Source: Gnetum montanum
Lineage: Eukaryota; Streptophyta; Gnetopsida; Gnetales; Gnetaceae
Length of the DNA stretch: 64,000 nucleotides
Assembly: GCA_015680685.1 (NCBI GenBank)
Contig: MNCI01004202.1
Location: forward strand, 128,351 to 192,350
Direction: 5' to 3'
A program made the translations under genes and the position numbers. Below, in pieces: positions 47,007 through 58,300 of this stretch (its first letter is position 1; every line of letters begins with the position of its first letter). The notes below the pieces were generated by a model. The model was not told the origin of the DNA, made no database searches, and saw nothing but the letters and a program-made list of their open reading frames with translations.

Positions 47007-47252
47007 TTGGAGTTCATTAAAGGTAAAAAGAGAGTTGAAGATTTAGAATTAATCTATGTATCTAACATTGATAAGACAACAAAAACTAGTTATGAATGTA
47101 CTCTTAATAAAGAAGCTCCTCCTTTTCTATTGATGATGAAGTTAAAGGACAAGTATCCTCACAACTATTTGGTTGATTTTGGAGCTACATCTACTATCAT
47201 GATGTTGACTGTATGTAGAAAACAAATTTTAACTCCCAAGAAATCCAATTAA
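47007..47252 (+). pseudogene. F2 aspartic protease, N-terminal part
   Basis: APPFLLMMKLKDKYPHNYLV is followed by DFGATSTIMM; DFGAT replaces the usual D(S/L/T)GA(S/T) active site, and the residues before it (NxLVDxGA) fit Ty3/gypsy protease. The frame stops soon after; the C-terminal GRPWL motif was not found. Confidence 0.7.
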
Positions 47253-47629
47253 AAGATTGATTAAGTGTACAAAAGTAGAGTGAATATTATGGGTTAGCTA
47301 CCTAATGTTTTATTAGAAGTTTCTTCTAAAACCCATATCAAAAGTAGAGTAACTATTTAAGTAGCACATATGCTATATTCACATAGTCTTTTGTTGAGTA
47401 GAAGTTGGAGTAAGAATTTCTTTGGTTACATATCAATAGATTATTCTCATATGTTTCTACCTTGAAAATGATAGCCAAATCAAATATACATTTACAATGA
47501 AACTTTGATGAACGAAACCATTACTTCAAATGTAAAAACAAAGTCACTAAAACAAGAGCTTTTGCAACCTTAATTATCACACTTCAAGAAGTTGATAACT
47601 CATAAAAAGAAGAATCTCAAGATAAGAGC

Positions 47630-47790
47630 AAGTGGGAACTATACTTTGATGGTTCTTATAACTCCCAAAGTGTAGAAGCCAAAGTAGTTTTAGGAAAAGA
47701 TGATTTTCCAAAAATATTCAAAGAAATTCATCTATCTTTTCATAAAGCTTAAAAGTTTCATATTTTCATTGAAAATATGAAAAACCATTA
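47630..47790 (+). pseudogene. F2 RNase H, N-terminal fragment
   Basis: KWELYFDGSYNSQSVEAKVV matches the FDGA/S first acidic strand of the RNase H that precedes integrase in Tat-related elements; HKAXKFHIF and IENM follow. Very truncated. It stands directly before the integrase, with no RT upstream. Confidence 0.6.
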
Positions 47791-47795
47791 AAGGA

Positions 47796-49060
47796 ATGGG
47801 ATTACCCAAGTTAATGGCTAGAGAAAATGAAGTATGTGTGCTAAAGACTTATGAAGGGAATTGGTATGATGAAATTCTAGAATTCCTTAATACACCAAGG
47901 ATTCCGAATAATCTAACTACAAGTCAGAAGAGAGGTTTCTTCAAAAAGGAGAATAAATTTATGATTAAAGATGGAATATTATATAGAAAAGATTTCAAAG
48001 AATTTTTGTTGGAATGTGTTTACAATGATCAAAATAGTCCTATTTTAGGACAATTCCATGATCATTCTAATTTATTTTATGAATCTCCTTAGTCTACTAT
48101 GCAACATATACTCTGCTATGGTTTTTATTGGTTGAGTATGTACTAAGATATTGGTTTAAGGATTCAAAGATGTTACAAATGTCAAATTCATGAACCAAAA
48201 ATCAAAAAGGCTAGAGCTCCCTTAAAATCAATAATTGTGGATAGACCATGTTAGCAATGGGACTTAGATTTTATTAGTACAATTACTCCTTCAAGAGTTA
48301 GGTATAAGTTTATTCTCACAGCTACTGACTACTTTACCAAATGATCTAAAGCAAATGCTCTAAGAAAAATTTCAGCATCAAACATGATTAAGTCTTGGAA
48401 GATCAAATTCTAAGTCATTTTAGTCTACCTAAAGTATTGGTATCTGATAATGGACCTACTTTTCAATCTTAAGAATTTATAACATGGGCATCATAAAAGT
48501 CCATCTTTCTATTTTCTTCTTCAAATTATTATCCTTAAGAAAATGGCTTACCTGAATCTACAAATAAAAAGCTTATTTCCTACATGAAGAAGTCGATAGA
48601 CAAGAATCTAGAAATATAGATTGATTACATACAATCTACATTATGGACCAATCATATTAGATTTAAGAAGGCTATTGGAATGTCAAATTATAACTTAGTA
48701 TATGGTTTTCTTGCAAGAATTACAAATAAGATTATAAGTTCAACATCAAATTTTATGTAAAAATATAGTGAAAAAACTAATAAAGATAGAAGTTTCATGA
48801 CCTTGCTCATCAAAAGAAAAGCCAAAATGGACAAAGTTAAGGATAATTTATTAAAGAATTTTTTTCAAGTCAAAAATTTTTTCAATAGAAAAGCTCTAAA
48901 AAGAACTTTTAAACTCGATGATATAATATTATTATGGAATATGAAGAAGCCAAATAAGTTTTTCAGTAATATGGACTAGTCCATTTCAAATCAAGAAATA
49001 ATTATCACAAGACACCTATAAGTTATCAACGTTAATTGGGATGGAATTGCAGTTTCCATA
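47796..49060 (+). pseudogene. F2 integrase, decayed
   Basis: The N-terminal part is open from 47796 to 48092 (FFKKENKFMIKDGILYRKDF), then FHDHSN...CYKCQIHEPK supplies the H2C2 zinc site (H-x-H and C-x2-C, 48050-48195). The core has WDLDFIST (catalytic Asp, about 48260) and FILTATDYFTK, then SDNGPTF-like sequence near 48450, YYPQENGLPESTNKKLISYM (about 48525-48585) and KKAIGMSNYNLVYG. The C-terminal part, FKLDDIILLWNMKKPNKF, lies at 48907-48965. Interrupted by several stops and shifts. Confidence 0.8.
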
Positions 49061-49107
49061 TAATGTTTTACATATGAAACATTATTTTTGGCAACCACCC
49101 ACAACTT

Positions 49108-49243
49108 ATATATATATATATATGTATAGTTAGTTAGTATACCTAAGTAGCAAGTAATAAACTATATATATATATATATATATATCTATCTATGCTTAGT
49201 AGTGATATATATAATAAATAGTGTATATATATATATACTTATA
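49108..49243. repeat. Three TA microsatellite tracts
   Basis: (TA)n runs near 49110-49132, 49163-49190 and 49222-49240 in the F2 3' region, just before the E3 insertion point. Confidence 0.9.
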
Positions 49244-49360
49244 TAATATTTAACCATAACATATATATCCTATACGTATGCTTAGATAAGTCTATATAAG
49301 ATTATAAAAACATGTATACATTAGAGTTTTACTTTAAAAATATTTAATTCATATTGTTAG

Positions 49361-50219
49361 TGATGAGCAATAAGAATACCATATGCCCAACCATACAAAT
49401 CACTAGCGTTCACTCAGTGATCTAGTCAAATTCCAATGACTTTAGGTTTCTAAGTACACTGGTTCTAGGAGGTGAATCTAACCATTGCAATCGTTGTCTT
49501 CCAAGTTCCACTTATGAAGTACAAGGGTATGGTTAAGTGTAACTGAGCCATATGATTTTTATCATTTTATCTTTTATGGGTTTAATTCACATAATGAACA
49601 AGAATAAAGTAATTCAATATTTAACTAATCTAATAACTAGATGACACTTAACTAATCCTAATCATAAGCATATGTTCCCACTTGTCATACACATCTTGAA
49701 CACATTGTAGCACTACTAGGTTATCAAACGTTAAGCATTGTTTTGATTACCAAGTGTTAAACGTATGCTCGAAGTGGTAGTACTTATGTGTGATATTTAA
49801 TCAATATTAATTAATTACTTAAAAACATTAAAGTAAATTGCATAAACATTAAATTCTTAAGGAAACCAAAAATCTAGTCCAAGTGATGCAAGGTTTTATC
49901 ATAAAAGCTCATCTTTATTGCCATCCACATTGAGGTGCTCAAGTACAACAGTGCTCGAATCAAGATCTGTACACTCTTTGACTCCTACTACAAGCACTCA
50001 AAAAATATTCTAACTTTCAAATGGAAAAACTATAAGTGATTTTTTACAACTAGAAAATATTGCCATAAAATATATGGATAGGTGTACATTTATAGGTGAA
50101 CATAGGGTGTCACATTCACAAGTACACATCAATGGATCAAACCCCACATTGACGGGATCACTTCTATGAGATCCCATCGATGGGGTCACATTGATGCAAC
50201 CCAACAATGTGACTCATCA
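49361..50219 (-). repeat. E3 3' LTR
   Basis: 859 bp, tgatgagcaataag...gactcatca. It aligns with 63333-64000 (shared 'gaggtgaatctaa', 'aagggtatggttaagtgtaact', 'gatttttatcattttatcttttatgggtttaattcac'). PPT GTCATGAGGGTA on the minus strand at 50220-50231. A weak TATA box, CCTATAAATGTA, lies at 50085-50096. Confidence 0.9.
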
Positions 50220-50231
50220 TACCCTCATGAC

Positions 50232-50450
50232 TAATGAAAACTTGTCCTTGAGTTCTTTAAAAAATTTGGGAAGGTATGTGATTATGGACTAACTATAGAC
50301 ACATAAAAAAAACACAACAAAAACTAACTACCTAAGTGTATAGTTTACAATCTGTACAAAAATTTTGATATTCAAGATAACAAAATTAAACACTAGGACA
50401 AAAATTAGCAACCACAACTCCTCAAATGGCTAGAAGACAATGAAGAAAAA
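50232..50450 (-). other. E3 3' UTR between ORF2 and PPT
   Basis: Short non-coding stretch matching 7044-7370 of E1 ('actcatccttgag', 'gggaaggtat'). Confidence 0.6.
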
Positions 50451-53291
50451 TCAGATGGTCCTAGGCAATGGAGGCTCTTGAGGTTTTGAAGAACCTTCTC
50501 CTACCTCAGGCACATGTGGCTGTTAAGTTAGTTGTTGTGGTTGTTTTGTGGCAACTGCAACTTTTGGTGGAAGATGGAAGGTATTCAACAATTCCATCAT
50601 CTTCTCCTCCTTACTCTAGGGATCGTTCACAATCCACATTGCTTCACCAATGTGGGACAAAATGGAAATATCCCAAGGATAGGACATTGTAGGAAACAAC
50701 TCCTTCACATTAAGGAACCAAGCAACAAAACTAAGTGCATTCTGTAGCTCTTGGTAGTTGTTCATTTTCTTGGTCAGGTTCTTAGTAGTTGATCTCTAAT
50801 TAGTGAATTTTACCTTGAGAACCTTGAGTTCTACATTTGTAATCTCAAGCTTTTACTTGGCCCCCTTATGGTGCTTGAACTTTGTCTCGTATAATAAGTA
50901 CAAGCTGGCCACTTGTTTCTCCAACTCTAACCATGGCCCACTGGCTCACAACATTGCCAAGTTTGCATATCTAATGTGGCAAGCTCCATGTATTCCATCA
51001 TTTCCTTGATCTAAAACTTCTTCATGTGGATTTTAGCCTTGTTGTATGTGTTTAGCTCATCAAAGATAGGTTGCTAGACATCACCTTCTTGCTGGAGCTA
51101 CTGGAGGACCTCATTGACTTTTGCCTTTACCAATTGGACTGTGCTTCTTGTTAATTTATTTCTACAATTCCACTTGGTCCCTATAATGATTTTTAATCCT
51201 TTCAAACTTAAGGATCTTATTCTTCTAGGCTATAATCTCGATTGAAAATTTCTAGCATAAGGCATGGACTTCCTCCATTGAGAATTTTCTATTCTCTATT
51301 ACCAACCTCCTTAATTCTATGTTCATCCTAGCTAGCTACTCTTACTATTGATGGATGAATTCTGACATCTACTACTTCTATGCATTAGCATTCTACAAGT
51401 GGTGATTTTCTACAATCAAGGTTTCATTTTCTCAACGAGTCTAAACCAAGTCCTTCTGAATGTTGTACGTCATCGCATTGGCCAAGGACAAGGCAAAGAT
51501 TGCTAGCTCTTTAGTGTTCTCAACCACTTTGAGTCTCACCTAAAGCTATTGAAAAGCTTCATCTCATATGATTACTTGGTTGAGCAACATGAGACTAGTA
51601 AGGTAGGCTCTTAATTTGACAACTTCTACAGCCAAGCATTGGTTTTAAGCTTGGGGTATTTTAAGTTATCCTTCATTGATAATGTATTTATTCCTTTACT
51701 TGAGTAGCTCTAACTAGGTTGTACTGATGGTATCTAGAAGGTCAAAGACATCTAAAATTGGTTGTCCAGTTCCCACCAATCAATCCAGAAATTCCTCATG
51801 TTGGGATATGCTCAATCTACTACTAAGAGCTCCTGCAGATGTCTACACATCTCTAGATGCAGAAACATCTGGTATAAACACTACAAGTGCATTAAGTGCT
51901 TTAACCACTTTGTCAACAACCACTTTTTCTTTCATCTTCTACCCATGGTCCTGGATCACTAGGATAGTTGCTCCCTTACCCTTCTCCAAATGTACCAAAA
52001 AGATAGTAGCATTTCTAGAGATGTCTAGGAATTGCTATTATTTTGAGAGGAACACCGTTACCTCTTTGGCACTTAGATTTAACCTTGTGGGTACTTGCAT
52101 AAGTTGGGCTAAGAAAATTGATGCCCCACCATCTATCTAGCTTAAGGTTCGAGCCACTTCATTGAGGTAGCTCCTGGCTGGTCTATACATAGATGGTTCA
52201 CCACCACTCATTCCTACTTACTACTTCTACTGTTTCAAGAGTTTCTCTTAGACTTTGTGCATGCACTTAATGGTAATGTAGGACTTCAACGGTGTCTTAT
52301 GAGTGGATGGTGTAGGTGGTGGTTTCTACTCCTCTTCTTGGATCACCTTTGTAGCTACTTTATCCTTCATCATTTCTATCTAGGAGATGGTTAGAGCACA
52401 TCAAATAACATCATTTGTGTAGTAGGTTATGCCTCCCCTCTTACAAAATTTTCTGATGAGACATGGAAAGGGGAGTGTCTTTCTTCCACATTCATTCTCC
52501 TTGAAGCATTTTTCTATCTCAAGATAGATCATATGTCGAAGGTTAACTAGGTATCTACCACTTAGAGCAGTGCACACACAAGTAGAGAAAGCTATTATCT
52601 TTTTGGGCCTCATCATTAGATTAAGGTGAAAGGCCATAATTTTAAAGTATGCACATTTCACCATGGTGAGCACACAAAACTCCTTGTAGTCCACTCCACA
52701 ACACCATTGCATCCTTTCTTTCTTGATGCCTAGATCTACCTGCGGAGAAGTTTCTATAAGATTAGCCCTAGTGTTAAGTAACCCAAGGATGTCAAAGATT
52801 ACTTTCACCAAGTAGGACATAGAAATGTCATTGATTTTGATTGCTACATCAACCTACGAATTATTTTAGAAAAGGTATGTCTCTTCCATGTACCACTCCC
52901 CACTAGAAGTGATGGTGGCTCACATGGGAAAGTTTTGCAATTGAGCTTTAACTTCTAGAAAAGCAAACTCTAAGAAGGGTCCAAATTTCAACTCTTGAAC
53001 CATGGATTTTTAAACCTTTTTGGATACAATCTACTTGTGGTAGGCCTTCATCAAGATGACCTCAAGGTTTAGTCTTAGCTCTGGTGCCTCATCTCGATGA
53101 GATAGTTTAGTCATAGCTACTTTAGAAATCTATTGCATAGATTCCACTTCGGGCTCCTTCTGAAGAGGTCTTGTTGCATGGATTTCAAGTACTTATTCCT
53201 GGTACTATTCTTGATCCCTTTCAACTCTTAGTCATTAGTCCCTTAGTTGGGATAGTCCTCCCTCCTTCATGTGCTTTCCTTTAGGTTCCAT
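50451..53291 (-). pseudogene. E3 ORF2: 947-codon post-pol ORF
   Basis: ATG at 53291 (MEPKGKHMKEGGLSQLRD) and TGA at 50453-50451 are in the same frame, 2,841 nt apart, against 2,835 nt in E2. Many transition stops lie between. The central part (52401-52820) is open: MSYLVKVIFDILGLLNTRAN, then CTALSGRYLVNLRHMIYLEI and LPFPCLIRKFCKRGGI, the FPxLIxxLCxxAGV-like end of the putative plant transposon protein domain. The C-terminal half is coiled-coil-like and the tail is Pro/Gln-rich (HLPPKVAVATKQPQQLT). Same position and order as E2 ORF2. Role unknown; env-position ORF of the Athila lineage. Confidence 0.75.
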
Positions 53292-55378
53292 CTATGATCA
53301 AGACATAACTAAGGATTAGCGTGTGATGTGTAACTTATGACATTGAGTTACCTTATCTCATTGGGCAATTACACTTTGACTAAGTTATGACCATGTCATA
53401 TTCATAATTTTAATATTATTTAATTTAGAATCTCACTAGACTTTGTTAGAAGGGTTGAACTTCTTCAAATTGATGTTTTAATGTTAGTTTATTAGTTAAA
53501 CCTTTGTGGGTGTTAGAAAAATTTCCATCAAAAATCTAAGATTTGTGTTCCCCATGACAAAGAGCTTACCTCTAGTAGCTACAAGACTAAGAAATGGAAT
53601 TAATTGGATAAAAATTTTGGAAGTTATGGCTCTTGAAAGGTTCTAGGCTCTGAAAAGTTCAAAAAACTCCCCTCTCATTTGAGCTCAAATGTGAAAATTT
53701 CCTAAGTGTTATCATGTATTTAAAGACTTTTTATGTTGCATTGATCGGGTCTTATCTACGCAGCCTCTTTGTTAATGGGATCCTATCAATGGAGCCTATA
53801 GAGAAAACATTTCACTATACAAATTTTGAAAAATAGGAGTTTCAACATGAAATTAGGGTCCTCAGAGAATCAAAAAAGCTATGAACATGATGGTATGCTT
53901 AAAGAGGGCTTGATTATTCATAGAATTTGAGTTTTGTCTAGGAGAATGAGGTTTTTATGTTGGAGAAATGTCATAAAGGAGTGCAAAGTTGGATGTAACC
54001 GATGGGGAATGTGGAATGATTTGATTGCAAAAATGCCTAAGGATAAGGAACTTAACTAACCAAACTAAGGGAAATCTAAGTGGGTCCTTTCCATATTAGG
54101 ATCATGCCCTTTTTGCCCTTGCATATCCTCAAGCCAAGGAGTCTATGGACCCCATAGTTGATTAATGGTTATGAAAAGTTAAGGGCCTAATCTGTAAGAG
54201 TCTACCTAAGAATTTTAACATATCAAACTAAGATATTGAACAAGACATGAAAAATTGGCAGTGAGATGAGTGGTAGAAAGCATTGGTGGATGAGAGAAAA
54301 AGTGAAATGGAGTTCCAATTTGTGGTCACATGAAGTCCCTTATGGAATTTGTGGTTAGATGACCCTATAATGTCCATCCTTACTCTAGATCAAAACCATC
54401 CTCTTTCTGTGACTTCACATCAATGCTCCAAGACTAGTCTAACCCCTAGAGACATAAGAATTCTCTTACAAATGAATCACCATTCCTTATTAAGAAGAAA
54501 AGAGAAGCAAAAAATTAGAAAAGGCCTTAGTTAGAGGAAACCTTCAAAAATTGGTAACATGTCTTTCTAGTTCCATAACCAATGCTTGTAGTTCATTATT
54601 TTTTTCTAAGGGGTGTGCTTTGAGTTTTCATCATTTTTTTTCTTTTTGGATTTTATGTTTTTATAGATTTTTGGATGCCAACCACACCATGCAAAGAATT
54701 TAGCTTCCTATTATTGTTTGACAATGGAATGGTAAGAAATCCATGAAAATACTCATGTACTTAAGAGAGTAGAAAAGAAAAAAGAGCATCGAGTTTCCTT
54801 GAAGTCACATCCCTATCAATCCATTCAATCCTTCCCAAGTTTGAAAACTACCAAGGTCACAAGTTTGTTAAAGTTTCATTAAGGAAAGGGACCTCATACT
54901 TCAAAAACTAGGAACACCATAGATTTTTGTGGATGGGTGGATGGTGTGGGCTCACTGCCTATTCCACGAAAGAGAAACCATGTCTTAGTTATCAATCATC
55001 AAAATTCAAAGATAGAATCCAAACATTAGTAATAAAAAAAATTAAGTACAAACCACCATTAGCAAACATCTACAACATCACTATATCCTATTGGCAATGG
55101 AGAAAAAGAAAACAAACATTAGAAAAAAATAAGAAAAATTGAACAAAAATAAAGTAAAATATAAAATAAATTGTAATATATCCAAGAAAGATAAAACATA
55201 CTAATAATGGTGTAAAAAAAAGTGTAAAAACAACAAGGTGTAAAATTTTAAAAAAAAAAGTATAAAAACTAAGGATTCAATTATATAATTAGCATGAATG
55301 GCCATCTCCCCCACAACTGAGTTGAAAGGAGGAGATTCAAAATATTGAGTGAGGGTGTCCATCTGAAGAGGTATTGCT
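53292..55378 (-). other. E3 conserved non-coding spacer
   Basis: No gene. It matches the E1 spacer from about 7394 to 9030 ('cttatctcattgg', 'aagtgggtcctt', 'tggatgggtggatggtgtgggctcact' against 8540-8570) and in part the E2 spacer. It includes the A-rich tract 55130-55270. Confidence 0.65.
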
Positions 55379-55383
55379 AGCAC
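55379..55383. repeat. Target duplication AGCAC, left copy
   Basis: Identical to 57110-57114 and exactly flanking the TG...CA ends of the solo LTR. Confidence 0.9.
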
Positions 55384-57109
55384 TGTAGCGACCGAAAACG
55401 TTGGTGACTGGAAAACACCAAGAGCTCGTCGATCATGACAGTCTTAACCCCGAATCTGTGTGAGGGTCGTGCTAGATAAAACGGAAATGGGGCACCTTGA
55501 ACAGTCTAGTCGATCAGACAGGGACTTAGTCGGTGTTAATATAACCTTTCGTGAACGGATAATTTGAAAACAAGACTTCTAGCATAAAATGATAACTTTA
55601 TATGCAAAAGGGATAGAAAACAATGTAAAAATGCAATGATAAGCAAGAAAACAAAGTAAAATGCAGTTAGGAAAATGCACCGCTTCAAGATTATGACTTC
55701 ACTCTATCAAGGTAGATACAATTGGTTGCACGACGCTGGGAAGCATAGAGATCCCAAAGGTAACCAAGACGTCCAGAGCAAGACAACTGTATGCTTGAAC
55801 ATAGACTTGGGATTCAACAATGTAAAATGCTATGAGGATAGCAGGAAGGGTAGAACAGAACACCAAACAAAAATGCTAGTTGTTTACACTATCAAACAAG
55901 ATGTTTACAATGCTCAGGAATATAGTGCTAACTTTTTTCTTATTTGTTGATCGATTCACCCATCTTCTTGCTGAGCATTGCTCATTGGGGTACGAAAGAT
56001 GCATTTTGGATGCCACATGTCCTGGGCCCGTGTTGACTTGTCTATGTTGCATGGGCATGCATGACCGTTGGTCATGCATGATCATTGGACGAGCCTGTCA
56101 TGCTGTAATTATGAGCCTACCACACTGTAATTACGCTATTAGAACTTGGAAATGTGTGCCAATGGTCCAAGTAGGTGAAGTGCATCGATGTAGCATAACT
56201 GCATGTTACGCTATGCTATGCCTTTGTAGCGTAGCATGTTGGCATAGTGTAGCATATTGCTATGCTGCGCTACGCTATGCAGCGTAGCATAGCATAGCCA
56301 CCGATTTGAAGCAAAAACTTGTGTTTCATCCTGCTACATGTGCTGGATGCCTTTGAAGCGCACTAACTATTTATTGCATATTTTCTATGCTATGCTACGT
56401 TACGTAGCATAGCGTAGCATAGCATAGCGTAGCAGCTGGCCTTAGTCACAAAAACGTTGCCAATTTGTAAACTTTACCTTTTGCACTACAAAACTTGCGA
56501 ACTTGCTGATCCCACCCTTTGAGATGCCTTTTGTTACTTCCGTAGAGTTACTATATTGTGCTACGCTACATAGCATAGAGTAGCGTAGCAACCAACATAG
56601 CTTGATTTTTGCTAAGTTTGCTATTTTTTGGCGAAGGAGCCATTGCTGAAGAACTTGGAGCCGAGTGAAGCAACTATTTTTAAAGGTCAGAGGCATTGAC
56701 TAAGTACATTTGAAATCACTAAGTAGGTTGAGCCTTCTTGCCTTGCTTTTGCTATGCTATGCCATGCTGTGTAGCGTAGCGTAGCGTAACACCTTGTCTT
56801 GCAAAAATTTACGGTTGACTGCTTGAACAATTGTCTCCCAAAGCCTGCTATGCTATATAGCGTTGCATAGCATAGCAAACTCCTTGACTAGAAAACTTGC
56901 CAAACTGTTTTGCGCATTTTGAGCACCGTCGACAACTCTCCACATCACTTCTGTGTAGGCTGTCAACTAGATGAATTACCTAGCTAGAAAATTTGCCAAA
57001 CTTTACAGCTCGAACTTGAAACATCCATTTCTTGCCGAAGCAACATGACGCTGCCTTAATTGCAATGACCTGGTGAAGTAAGGATGCCCCAAAAATTTAG
57101 TGTGTTTCA
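55384..57109. mobile_element. Solo LTR (1,726 bp) inserted in E3
   Basis: Starts TGTAGCGACCGAAAACG and ends GTGTTTCA, with perfect 5 bp duplications AGCAC on both sides. E1, which lacks the insert, runs continuously through the equivalent place (about 9040). No coding sequence, PBS, PPT or second LTR copy was seen inside, so it is a single LTR left after recombination between two LTRs. CpG is common (five in the first 60 bp), unlike the host element, which marks it as the youngest insertion here. It contains at least four palindromes (56056-56080, 56389-56413, 56559-56590, 56846-56877). Orientation and family not determined. Confidence 0.85.
56191..56880. repeat. Palindromic GCATA/GCGTA repeat clusters in the solo LTR
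   Basis: Five clusters built of the pentamers TAGCA and TAGCG that switch strand in their middle: 56191-56298, 56385-56433, 56559-56590, 56750-56790 and 56846-56877. Perfect arms: GCTATGCTACGT, one base, ACGTAGCATAGC (56389-56413); TGCTACGCTAC, 10 bases, its complement (56559-56590); TGCTATGCTAT, 10 bases, its complement (56846-56877). A separate palindrome, CATGCATGACC...GGTCATGCATG, lies at 56056-56080. Confidence 0.9.
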
Positions 57110-57114
57110 AGCAC
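57110..57114. repeat. Target duplication AGCAC, right copy
   Basis: Second copy of the 5 bp duplication made when the LTR element inserted. Confidence 0.9.
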
Positions 57115-57189
57115 TGGCTCTTTTGGGTTTATAAAAAGGTTTTACTTGTTGCATGTTAATGAGCAATTTCTTATTTGAACTCTCAAGTT

Positions 57190-58300
57190 TGTAGATTAAC
57201 ATGGCCCTAGAAGGAAAGGTTTCATAAATGATGTAAGGCCCTTTCCACAATGCTTTTAACTTAGTTCATTATTACACATGTGTGGGGTTTCATTAAAGGG
57301 CCTTATCACTGGGTTGAAATTTTACTTTCCTTATTTTGAAGTCATGGCATTGTTTGTTGAATGTGTTGTGCACTTCATTCAAGGATAGGGCCACCAATTG
57401 ATTCTCATCTAGCATGTTAAGGTTGATTATTCTTTCTTTCTATGCTAAACTAAGGACAAGGTTAAGGTCATAGGCTATTGAAAGTGTATGGAGCTCGAAT
57501 TGAATAGCAAGAGTTGGAAATTTTCCATACACTAGCTCATACAGAGAATAGCCTATAGGGAGCTTCATGTTGAGTGGTAGGCCTAAAGGGCATTGTTAAT
57601 TTTTATGCTCCAGTATCTCCTATGTTTGCTAATTATTCTATTTAAGATATTAGTGATCTCCCTACCACCCTTAGCTTGACCGTTAGCTTGGGGGTGGAAG
57701 GGTGTTGTTAGTTTATGTTCTACCCCCAAGCATTGCATGAGCTTTTGAAAGGTGGTACCTATAAAATGAGTACCATTATCAGAAATTAGTGCACATGGCA
57801 TTCAAAACCTATTTACAACATTTTTTTTACAAACTAAGTAGTTGTAGAGGATGTACAGTCAATGAAAGCTACTACTTTTACCCATTTTGTACAATAGTTA
57901 AAAGAGACTATGATGTATTCCTTTCTATTTGACATGGGTGTGATGGAACCCATGAAGTCAATGCCCTAGATGTCAAAGAGTTTCAATGGTTGGATCCACT
58001 ACTAAGATTCCTCCATTTAAGTGGTCATCCCACCATCACATTAATAGTATTCACAAGAAAGGACAAATTGATGAGTGTCTTTAAAGAATGTTGACCAATA
58101 ATACCATACCATCAAGATCTTAATGGTCATGCATCTACCAACATAGTGGCCCCTACAAAGACCCTCATGGGCATCTTGGAGAATGCACAGTTGATTAGCA
58201 TCAAGGACACAACAACAAACTAGGCCATCAGTGCACACCTTATAAAGGTGTCTGTTGATCTCCATGAAGAATTTTGCTTCATGAAGAAACTATTGTTTCT
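57190..58300 (-). pseudogene. E3 integrase, decayed
   Basis: Minus strand. N-terminal H2C2 region (58041-58265): HEGLCRGHYVGRCMTIKILM, YYWSTFFKDTHQFVLSCEYY, where the last Cys of C-x2-C is Tyr. Core (57583-57801): MPCALISDNGTHFIGTTFQK with the second catalytic Asp intact, then GVEHKLTTPFHPQANGQ. The following E of the D,D35E triad, normally in GQxEV, reads Lys or Gly (GQAKGG). The C-terminal part near 57190-57300 matches E1. The nested solo LTR lies just downstream. Confidence 0.85.

Larger units (their letters stand above)
44630..49360 (+). mobile_element. F2: plus-strand Ty3/gypsy element lacking RT, interrupted by E3
   Basis: LTR-like promoter sequence (TATA at 44963), then gag (45990-46976), protease (47007-47252), an RNase H start (47630-47760) and integrase (47796-49060), all plus strand. 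Only about 380 bp separate protease from RNase H, too little for an RT. E3 begins at 49361 in its 3' region. The 3' LTR may lie beyond E3, outside the window. Lineage not certain; the second RNase H-like motif and the integrase resemble Tat-related elements. Confidence 0.65.

Noticed and set aside
49108-49243. TA tracts as a matrix attachment or origin-like element
   Set aside because: Simple (TA)n microsatellites explain them; no further motif supports another role.
55675-56287. Open frames of 91 and 135 codons in the solo LTR
   Set aside because: They lie within an LTR with exact target duplications and contain no coding motif; the Cys-rich part comes from the palindromic repeats.
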